Source of the DNA: a virus
IMG/VR virus record: IMGVR_UViG_3300035162_003439
Location: 1 to 24,087 of that record
Reading direction: 5' to 3' (one strand)
Length of the DNA: 24,087 bases
Below are positions 9,001 through 15,251 of this stretch, one piece after another. A model generated the notes under the pieces. It made no database searches. It had not been told where the DNA came from and saw only the letters and a program-made list of their open reading frames with translations. Numbering within the stretch: position 1 is the first letter of the stretch; every line of letters begins with the position of its first letter. The translations under genes were made by a program, and so were the position numbers.

Positions 9001-12000
9001 ATGGAGATCTTACCACTGTAGAATCATATAAAAACTTTAATTATGGAACAGAAATTAAGGGTATTAATGGAGACGCTAATACTGATATAATTGATATTAG
9101 ACCAAGAGTCTCAGAATACACCGTTACTGAGGGATCTAGATCTCCTCTTGAGTTTTTTGGAAGATCATTTAATGGTGATGGAAATTCTGCGGCAAATGCA
9201 TTAGCATCTGATGAATCAATTTTAACAACATTCACCCATTATCTTGGAAGAATTGATAGAGTTTTCTTGGACAAAAAAGGCAAGTTCCAAATTTTATATG
9301 GAACACCATCAGAACTTCCACAACCTCCAAACCCAATTGATGATGCTTTAGAGGTTGCTACAGTCGCACTACCCCCATATCTCTACAATGTCAGTCAGGC
9401 ATCTTTAAAGTTCCTGGAGCACAAGAGATATCAAATGAAAGATATCAAAAAACTTGATAACAGAATTTCAAGTCTTGAGTATTATACCTCCTTAAATCTA
9501 CTTGAGGCAAATACAGCAAATCTTTTTGTCCCTGATGGCGAAGGATTGAATAGATTTAAATCTGGTTTCTTTGTTGACAATTTTACTGCATTTAATGCTC
9601 AAGAAACAAGTACACCTGTCAATAATAGCATTGATAGAGCGCATAAAGAATTAAGACCAAGGCATTATACAAACTCTATTGATCTGATTTTTGGACCAGT
9701 TATAAATGTAGATCCAACAGCAGACCTCAATTTTTCAACTATTGAGGGAAACAATATAAGAAAAGCAAATGATGTTATTACTCTTGATTATAGTGAAGTT
9801 GAATATATCAATCAACCATTTGCAACCAGAACAGAAAGCGTTACTCCATTCCTAATTAGTTTCTGGCAGGGAACTATGGAATTAAATCCTGCATCTGATA
9901 CTTGGGTAGACACTGTAAGAATTGAACCCAAGGTTATTGACGTTGAAGGTGATTATGCTGCTCAAGTTGCACTTCTTGAGAGAACAGAAAACTTTGACCC
10001 ACAAAGAGGATTTGCTCCTGTTGTTTGGAATTCTTGGGAGACTAATTGGACTGGATTTGAATTCAATGACACAACCACAAGAAGAACAACAACCACTACC
10101 GGTGGCACAAGAGGTGTTGGTGGTTGGATTAATGGTGGTAGTGGCGTTGCAAGATGGGTCAGAGATACAACTACAACAACTATTGAGGACACTGTTAGGG
10201 AAACAATACGAACCGACCAACAATCAAGGACTGGTTCTCAGTTATTTGTTCATGAACAGTTTGATCGTGAATCTGTAGGAGACAGAACTGTAAGTAGAGA
10301 TCTCATTCCTTTCATGAGGTCAAGAAATGTTGAATTTGTTTCTAAGAGAATGAAACCTCTTACAAGAATGCATGCATTCTTTGATGGGGAACAAGTTGAC
10401 AAGTACTGTGTTCCGAAACTTCTTGAAATTTCCATGTCATCTGGAACATTCCAAATTGGTGAAACCGTTATTGGTAGAATGTCCAGACCAGGACTTGCAC
10501 CTGCTGCAAGAAGATTAGTTGGAGAGGAAGCAAGAATTACATTTAGAGTTGCTCAATCAAATCACAGAGAAGGTGAATATAATGCACCTGATCAAGTGTT
10601 TAGAGAAAGTCCTTATGATGGAACATCTCTATCTGCAGTATATTCGGCAACATCAACAATCTTGAATATTGATACGTTCTCATTATCAAATGAAGCTCAG
10701 GGTGAATATTCCGGTGTTATTGCTGAAGGAATGATCCTAAAAGGTTCTACAAGTGGTGCAGAGGCAGTCATAACAGGACATAGACTTGTATCCGATTTGG
10801 CTGCAAATCTAACAGGTAGTTTCTTCATTCCAAACCCCAACTCAGTTAATCACCCAAGATTTGAAACTGGAACTAAAATATTTACCCTCACTAATGATGA
10901 GGACAACGATCCAGATGTAGCGACAACGATTGCTGAAGAAGCATTTGCTTCCTCAGGAACACTTGAGACGGTTCAAGAAAATATTATTTCAGTTAGAAAC
11001 GCTAGAATCGAAAGAAGACAAGAATTCCAAGAAAGAAACGTAAACACAAATCTTGGAACTCAGGTTGTTGGATCACAAGTTGTTGGACAAACAACTAGAG
11101 AGACTACTATTGGTTGGTATGACCCTCTTGCACAATCATTCTTAGTTGAGGAAGAGTCTGGAGTATTCGTCACTAAGTGTGATGTTTACTTTAGAACAAA
11201 AGATGACATGGATATTCCTGTGGTCTTCCAACTTAGAACTATGCAGAATGGTTTCCCAACACAAAAAATTCTCCCATTCTCTGAGATTGTTATTGATCCA
11301 GCAGACATTGAAACATCTGATGATGGATCGGTGGCAACAACAGTTGAGTTTAAAGCTCCAGTATTCTTGGAAGGTGGATTAGAATATGCAATTGCTCTTG
11401 CATCTAACTCTACAAAATATAGTGTTTATATTTCTAGGATTGGTGAGAATGATCTTTTAACTGATGCGTTTATCTCAAATCAACCATATCTTGGATCATT
11501 ATTTAAGTCTCAAAATGCTTCTACATGGGAAGCAAGTCAATGGGAAGATCTTAAATTTGTTATGTATAGAGCAGACTTCCTTGAGTCTGGTACTATTGAT
11601 TTCTACAGTCCAGAACTGTCTGATGGCAATAGACAAATACCCGTGCTTCAACCCGATTCTCTTGAGGTTTCTTCTAGAACCATTAGAGTAGGACTTGGAA
11701 CTACTGTACAGGATTCTGGATATCAAATTGGCAATACTTTCTTCCAAGGAGCAAGTCATACCAATAAAACAAATGCCACAGGTGTTCTGATTGGTGTTGC
11801 TGGCACTATTCCTAGAACAGCATTGTCAATTTCTAATGCAGGTATTGGTTTAACCCCAACTGATGGATCTACTACATTTACTGGCGTTAATCTTGTAACA
11901 CTAACTGGAAATGGCAGAGGTGCTCAAGCAACTGTTGCGGTTACTAATGGTCAAGTTACTTCAGCAACTATCACTGGATCTGGTGGTAATGGATATCAAA

Positions 12001-13598
12001 CTGGAGATGTTGTTGGAATTGATACTATTGGTGCTGCATCGGTAGGTAAAAATGTAAGACTTACCGTTTCAGGTATTGGTAAAACTAGTGAACTAATTCT
12101 TGACAATGTTCAAGGAGACTTTACTGTAGGTGGTCCACAATTAAATTATTTTAATAGCGTAGGTATTGCTCAAACTCTGAACAACAATTTACCTGCTGCA
12201 CCTGGTGGAAATGTTCAAATTGCTTCAATCAATGAAGTTACTAATGGACTTCATATTAAGGTGAACCATCAAAATCATGGAATGTATTTCCCAGATAATA
12301 GAGTAATTATTTCCGGAGTTCTTCCGGATGTTAAACCAACCAAATTAACTGCGGCATATTCTTCTAATTCCACATCAGGTCTTTCCGTTGAAAGTGCAAC
12401 ATCATTTTCTAACTTTGAAAATGTCAGTGTTGGATCTACGAATAGAGGATACCTCTTGATTGGAGAAGAAGTTATTGAATACAGTAGTGTAGATGGAAAC
12501 ACTATTGGGGGAAGTATTTCTAGAGGAAGTAATCCTATTACTTATCCCACCGGAACTCCTGTTTACAAATATGAACTTGGTGGAGTTTGCCTCCATAGAA
12601 TTAATAAAACTCATAATTTAAATGATGTTTCTATTGGAAGTTCAATTACCTTTGATTCATATAATATTAAACTTGATATGTCTGAGAAGTTTAATTCTAA
12701 CAATGATGATAGAAGTGAAGATGCACTTGGATTCCCTAAACTCTTTATGGGTATTACTGGATCTACTGGAGGACCAAATATTAAGGCAACTCAAAACATG
12801 CCATTTGAAATCATCACTCCAATAATACAAAATGTAACCACACGAGGAACTAGTATTAGTGCAGAAGTTAGAACTGTAACTGGGCAAAGTTTAAGTGGTA
12901 ATGAGATTGCTTATCTTGATGCTGGATTTGAACCAATTGTTCCAAATACGCCAAATTATCTTAGCAGTACAAGATTAATTTGTTCTAAGGTTAATGAAGA
13001 TGCTAAGTTAACAAACATTGAAGGTGCAAAATCTTTGCAAATGAGAGTTAATATGGTAACCACAGATTCCCATATTTCTCCGGTACTTGACGGTCAAAGA
13101 GTTAGTACTATCCTTTCCTCTAATAGAGTTGATAATCAAATTACCGATATTGCAAATGATTCTAGAGTTAAAGGAATCTTGACAGATCCAACTGCTTGCC
13201 AGTATATTTCTAAAGAAATTAAGTTAGAAAATCCAGCAACTTCACTGAAAGTTATTTTTGATGCTCATATCAATGACTTCTGTGATGTTAGAGTATTATA
13301 TGCTATTAGTAATAAAGATGGATTTGATCCAATCTTTATTCCTTTCCCAGGATATAAGAATCTAAATTCTAGAGGTCAAATTATTGATATTGCAAATAAT
13401 AATGGTGAATCGGATTCATTTGTATCTAAGACTCCTACATATGGATTTGATAGTGGTTCTATTGAATTTAAAGAACACACATTTAGTATTGATGAACTAC
13501 CCTCATTTAAAGTTTATAGAGTCAAAATTCTATTGACAGGTACAAATCAAACATATGTACCAAGAGCCAGAAACCTGAGAGTCATTGCCCTAGCATAA
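6021..13598 (+). CDS. giant DUF4815-type baseplate/tail-fibre protein
   Basis: 2525 residues. The N-terminus (about 15-66) has the DUF4815 hallmark: FDPVDDYHKVLFKPGYPVQ, then ARELTTLQSILQNQIEKFG. DUF4815 occurs in phage tail-fibre and baseplate proteins. A helical segment near 1132-1162 contains HKRYQMKDIKKLDNRIS and LEYYTSLNLLE. A Thr-rich linker lies near 1350-1400, IPFMRSRNVEF and HAFFDGEQVDKYC near 1429-1460, and YDPLAQSFLVEE opening a beta domain near 1700-1810; all are motifs I associate with this kind of fibre protein. GxGY, SSGA and RG..GT modules are interspersed. It fills the whole space between gp8 and the small pre-neck genes, where T4 has genes 9-12 and wac. I infer a large baseplate-attached or fibre protein; receptor binding is possible but not shown. 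The start is 6 bases after gp8 with only a weak Shine-Dalgarno-like AAAGAA. The final TAA shares its last base with the next ATG (TAATG). Confidence 0.88.
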   Translation: MPQQTNLNVAPYFDDFDPVDDYHKVLFKPGYPVQARELTTLQSILQNQIEKFGQHFFKEGAKVIPGNTGYTQLYYCIQLQNTYLGVPVAAYAEQLVGTKIIGESSGVSAVVDKVLLPEDSERGNLTLYINYLNSSTTNNETQTFSDGENLTCNQIISSGLLGNTSIAIGAPFAITIPDEASATGSAFQIQEGVYFVHGHFVNVNTETLILDQYGNTPNYRVGLFINEEIINADEDDTLNDNSQGFNNYSAPGADRLKISVSLFKKSLTDYNDDQFIELAIIESGNIKSQTKRGDLGGGAGYKDWTDILASRTYAESGDYYVKAFDLSVHESLNNGVGNRGIYNAGQLTFGGQTPTDDLMLYKFSPGRAFIRGYDIDITSVTFIDVPKPRTTATIEDQSIIYNTGPTLRVNRTWRSPNVGVGNTYILSLRDQRVGLATDGTGGTPDPAGREIGVARVYDYRLESGSYDTSNGTLNEWNLSLFDVQTTVDLVLNQATTLSVPTFVKGNRSGATAFIKDAVSNSNAVSLYEVEGDFIPNESLIFNGVNDGRIATAVTAYNLSDVKSVYGSNNRLVGINTFAADVVQTPTIAVGVATITKASGGVSTVRSTSDALPGLFKVGNLVEYTNPSATITDPTMGRVTSVDTDSIQIAAVTPVPGIVRGSLPTSSVDVNDFRLVTTKLDPSSDSTLYTRLPRTDIESVDFTNASLTIRKVLSVDIASGQLSSNISAEPNETFLPFDEERYALIRSDGTTEALSADKLTIASGGTALNIFGLGSDDTGASLIVSLRKVKPTSKVKIKNRVKSIIVDKSNNAASGIGSTTLNDGLVYGNGNYPYGTRVQDATISLNVPDVIDVHGVFESADTNNAAAPKISLININSTSTTTGELIVGESFIGQTSGANGIIAETLTSAQISYISKNDSKFIEGETIIFQETGIQAIVSVLTSDSFDISENYKFRTGQEDTFYDQGRIIRKENKSAPAKKLKIYYKSASFDSTDNGDLTTVESYKNFNYGTEIKGINGDANTDIIDIRPRVSEYTVTEGSRSPLEFFGRSFNGDGNSAANALASDESILTTFTHYLGRIDRVFLDKKGKFQILYGTPSELPQPPNPIDDALEVATVALPPYLYNVSQASLKFLEHKRYQMKDIKKLDNRISSLEYYTSLNLLEANTANLFVPDGEGLNRFKSGFFVDNFTAFNAQETSTPVNNSIDRAHKELRPRHYTNSIDLIFGPVINVDPTADLNFSTIEGNNIRKANDVITLDYSEVEYINQPFATRTESVTPFLISFWQGTMELNPASDTWVDTVRIEPKVIDVEGDYAAQVALLERTENFDPQRGFAPVVWNSWETNWTGFEFNDTTTRRTTTTTGGTRGVGGWINGGSGVARWVRDTTTTTIEDTVRETIRTDQQSRTGSQLFVHEQFDRESVGDRTVSRDLIPFMRSRNVEFVSKRMKPLTRMHAFFDGEQVDKYCVPKLLEISMSSGTFQIGETVIGRMSRPGLAPAARRLVGEEARITFRVAQSNHREGEYNAPDQVFRESPYDGTSLSAVYSATSTILNIDTFSLSNEAQGEYSGVIAEGMILKGSTSGAEAVITGHRLVSDLAANLTGSFFIPNPNSVNHPRFETGTKIFTLTNDEDNDPDVATTIAEEAFASSGTLETVQENIISVRNARIERRQEFQERNVNTNLGTQVVGSQVVGQTTRETTIGWYDPLAQSFLVEEESGVFVTKCDVYFRTKDDMDIPVVFQLRTMQNGFPTQKILPFSEIVIDPADIETSDDGSVATTVEFKAPVFLEGGLEYAIALASNSTKYSVYISRIGENDLLTDAFISNQPYLGSLFKSQNASTWEASQWEDLKFVMYRADFLESGTIDFYSPELSDGNRQIPVLQPDSLEVSSRTIRVGLGTTVQDSGYQIGNTFFQGASHTNKTNATGVLIGVAGTIPRTALSISNAGIGLTPTDGSTTFTGVNLVTLTGNGRGAQATVAVTNGQVTSATITGSGGNGYQTGDVVGIDTIGAASVGKNVRLTVSGIGKTSELILDNVQGDFTVGGPQLNYFNSVGIAQTLNNNLPAAPGGNVQIASINEVTNGLHIKVNHQNHGMYFPDNRVIISGVLPDVKPTKLTAAYSSNSTSGLSVESATSFSNFENVSVGSTNRGYLLIGEEVIEYSSVDGNTIGGSISRGSNPITYPTGTPVYKYELGGVCLHRINKTHNLNDVSIGSSITFDSYNIKLDMSEKFNSNNDDRSEDALGFPKLFMGITGSTGGPNIKATQNMPFEIITPIIQNVTTRGTSISAEVRTVTGQSLSGNEIAYLDAGFEPIVPNTPNYLSSTRLICSKVNEDAKLTNIEGAKSLQMRVNMVTTDSHISPVLDGQRVSTILSSNRVDNQITDIANDSRVKGILTDPTACQYISKEIKLENPATSLKVIFDAHINDFCDVRVLYAISNKDGFDPIFIPFPGYKNLNSRGQIIDIANNNGESDSFVSKTPTYGFDSGSIEFKEHTFSIDELPSFKVYRVKILLTGTNQTYVPRARNLRVIALA
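11905..12020 (+). repeat. GxGY beta-repeat inside the DUF4815-type giant
   Basis: Residues about 1962-2000 read GRGAQATVAVTNGQV, then a strand, then GGNGYQTGDVVGI. This follows the plan seen at 3563-3799 and 15840-16400 in other genes. Assignment is by eye. Confidence 0.55.
12378..12573 (+). repeat. RG..GT-type module, copy 2
   Basis: Residues about 2120-2184 of the DUF4815-type giant contain GYLLIGEEVIEY, then GNTIGGSISRGSNPIT, then GTPVYKYE. The order of elements matches the modules at 794-970 and in the C-terminus of gp15 (17512-17685). Confidence 0.5.
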
Positions 13599-13819
13599 TG
13601 CATAAAGTAAAAGATTATGTGGATCTCGTAAGAGATCCACATACAGGTGCCATTTTAAATCTAAACTCTTTAGATCATGAAAAATATGTTGAGAGACGTA
13701 AAGTGAAAAATAAAGAGCATCAAAAGGTACAGACTATTGAGGAAGAAGTTGCTAACCTTAAAGAGGATATCACAGAAATCAAATCACTATTAAAGGAGTT
13801 AATCAATGGATCCAAATGA
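13598..13819 (+). CDS. small coiled-coil protein
   Basis: 73 residues. The N-terminal half has VDLVRDPHTGAILN, a motif I associate with small proteins of marine T4-like phages. Residues about 28-70 are charged and heptad-like (VQTIEEEVANLKEDITEIK), predicting a short coiled coil. The ATG overlaps the stop of the giant upstream gene by one base, suggesting translational coupling. Its 3' end overlaps the next gene by 14 bases. The bases coding DYVDLVRDPHT form a perfect 12-bp hairpin (separate entry). The function is unknown; location beside virion genes and the coiled coil are compatible with a small structural or assembly factor, but nothing shows this directly. Confidence 0.8.
   Translation: MHKVKDYVDLVRDPHTGAILNLNSLDHEKYVERRKVKNKEHQKVQTIEEEVANLKEDITEIKSLLKELINGSK
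13616..13643 (+). repeat. perfect 12-bp inverted repeat with GTAA loop
   Basis: TATGTGGATCTC at 13616-13627 pairs perfectly with GAGATCCACATA at 13632-13643 across the four-base loop GTAA. As RNA the loop is GUAA, a GNRA tetraloop, so this should be a very stable hairpin starting 18 bases after the start of the 73-residue gene. No U-tract follows directly, so it does not look like a canonical intrinsic terminator. A role in RNA stability, processing or translation rate is possible. Confidence 0.85.
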
Positions 13820-13988
13820 TATAACATTAGATAATCTAACTAAAAGTTTTGAATACACTAAGTTAGCAGGAGAAATAGATAGTTGTGACGATGTTGAGCG
13901 AATTAAAAATATTGCTAAGTGTTTTTGCAAACTTTATTATAAACAACAGGAAACAATGTCAGCAATAGGTATTCCAAATGGCAACTAA
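13806..13988 (+). CDS. 60-residue protein of unknown function
   Basis: A small acidic-to-neutral, mostly helical protein: LTKSFEYTKLAGEIDSCDDV, then CFCKLYYKQQETM. Two Cys (CFC) lie in the C-terminal half. I recognise it only as the kind of short conserved gene found beside neck genes in marine T4-like phages. The start is well supported: AAAGGAG at 13792-13798 lies 7 bases before the ATG. It overlaps the preceding gene by 14 bases and the following gene by 11, so the three genes are probably co-translated. Confidence 0.75.
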   Translation: MDPNDITLDNLTKSFEYTKLAGEIDSCDDVERIKNIAKCFCKLYYKQQETMSAIGIPNGN

Positions 13989-14376
13989 AAACGTAACCTT
14001 TGATCCTGATGCTGATGTACCAAGAGGTGTAAATCTAACCATGTATGGTGGTTCAGATTTTGAAGTTAATTTTGTTGTCAATACGACATCAAATGCTGCG
14101 TTTGATTTAACAAATTATAGTGGATCTGCTGCTATGTCTAAAAGTGTGGCGATTGGAGCTACTCTTGGTATCACATCATCATTCACTGTTGGATTTACCA
14201 GTGCGTATGATGGAAAGTTTAAAATATCCTTAGGTGCTGTCAATACAAGAGCAACATCAGAAGGAAGATATGTTTATGATATTTTACTTAAACATGAAGT
14301 TGGTGGAGGATCAACTGTGCATCCTTTAATATCTGGTAACATATTAGTTGTTAATCCGGTTTCATCCGCACCATAA
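13978..14376 (+). CDS. small beta-sandwich virion protein (pre-neck)
   Basis: 132 residues. It follows the pattern of a small all-beta module common in phage virion proteins: a strand, FDLTNYSGSAAMSKS, then FTSAYDGKFKISL, then EGRYVYDILL, then PLISGNILVVNP. DLT.Y, GRYVYD and the closing G.I.V.P are the features I used. There is no signal peptide, membrane helix or Cys. It begins inside the 60-residue gene and ends inside the late promoter of gene 13: its TAA stop (14374-14376) is part of CATAAATA. It lies where T4 carries wac (fibritin), but it is not coiled coil and is not wac. A virion role is likely; the exact place is unknown. Confidence 0.75.
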   Translation: MATKNVTFDPDADVPRGVNLTMYGGSDFEVNFVVNTTSNAAFDLTNYSGSAAMSKSVAIGATLGITSSFTVGFTSAYDGKFKISLGAVNTRATSEGRYVYDILLKHEVGGGSTVHPLISGNILVVNPVSSAP

Positions 14377-14379
14377 ATA
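14372..14379 (+). promoter_or_regulatory. T4-type late promoter before gp13
   Basis: CATAAATA, one base off the T4 late consensus. Its TAA is the stop codon of the 132-residue gene. There are 22 bases to the gp13 ATG, with GAGGA at 14385-14389 as a possible but somewhat distant ribosome binding site. Confidence 0.7.
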
Positions 14380-14401
14380 TAGTTGAGGAATTAGTGTATA
14401 C

Positions 14402-15247
14402 ATGGCTCAACCAGCAAGTAGGTCGGACCTAATAAATTACTGCAAAAGGCAACTGGGAGCACCAGTTTTAGAAATCAACGTTGCTGATGAGCAAATTGAT
14501 GATCTAATAGATGATGCTTTGCAATACTTTCATGAAAGACATTTTGATGGTGTTGTTCAAACATATTTAAAGTATAAAATCACACAGGGAGATGTTGATA
14601 GGGGACGAGGAAGAGGAGGGAGCAATCCTGTAGGACTAGTTACTACAACCGCATCTTCAACTATAGATGGTTCATCTGTAACTTTTTCTTTTGAGGAAAA
14701 TAGTAATTACGTACAAGTTCCTCCACAAGTTATTGGAATAAACAAAATATTTAGATATGACGGGTCACAAACAGTGACTAATAATATGTTCAGTGTAAAA
14801 TATCAAATGTTCTTGAATGACATTTATAATTTTAGTTCTACTGAAATATTATCATATGCAATGACAAAAAGATATCTTGAAGATATGGACTTTGCATTAA
14901 ATACAGAGAAGCAGATAAGATTTAATCAAAGACAGGATAGACTTTACTTAGATGTTGATTGGGGAGAAGTATCTAAGGATGATTATCTTATCCTTGATTG
15001 TTATAGACTTTTAGATCCAAATGATTTTAGCAGAGTTTGGAATGATTCATTTCTTAAGAGATATGTAACTCAACTTATCAAAAGACAGTGGGGACAAAAC
15101 CTCCTGAAGTTCCAAGGAGTAAAACTTCCAGGTGGTATAGAATTAAATGGTAGACAAATATACGATGATGCTCAAAAAGAACTTGATGCAATCAGAGAAG
15201 TTATGTCTAACACTTATGAACTTCCTCCATTAGACATGATTGGTTAA
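14402..15247 (+). CDS. 13: neck protein gp13
   Basis: 281 residues, against 309 for T4 gp13. In T4, gp13 and gp14 form the neck joining the filled head to the tail. The N-terminus has the family look: LINYCKRQLGAPVLEINV, then ADEQIDDLIDDALQYFHERH. Further on are RYLEDMDFALNTEKQIRFN, LYLDVDWGEV and KRYVTQLIKRQWGQNLLKF, as expected for gp13 of cyanophage type. A short Arg/Gly-rich stretch (GDVDRGRGRGGS, near residue 65) interrupts the conserved N-terminal part. It is followed immediately by gp14 and preceded by its own late promoter, so the neck genes probably form a transcription unit. Confidence 0.93.
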   Translation: MAQPASRSDLINYCKRQLGAPVLEINVADEQIDDLIDDALQYFHERHFDGVVQTYLKYKITQGDVDRGRGRGGSNPVGLVTTTASSTIDGSSVTFSFEENSNYVQVPPQVIGINKIFRYDGSQTVTNNMFSVKYQMFLNDIYNFSSTEILSYAMTKRYLEDMDFALNTEKQIRFNQRQDRLYLDVDWGEVSKDDYLILDCYRLLDPNDFSRVWNDSFLKRYVTQLIKRQWGQNLLKFQGVKLPGGIELNGRQIYDDAQKELDAIREVMSNTYELPPLDMIG

Positions 15248-15251
15248 TCGT

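Noticed and set aside
9882-10223. Open frames on the minus strand and in other + frames opposite the Thr-rich linker
   Set aside because: They are shadows of ACA/ACT-rich codons in the giant gene. They have low-complexity Val or Cys/Ser-rich translations, no plausible start signals, and sit within a clearly coding + frame.
15240-15251. TTG start for gp14 at 15240
   Set aside because: It would add MVNR before the family-typical MLNP and overlap gp13 by 8 bases without a Shine-Dalgarno. The ATG at 15252 fits the family better.
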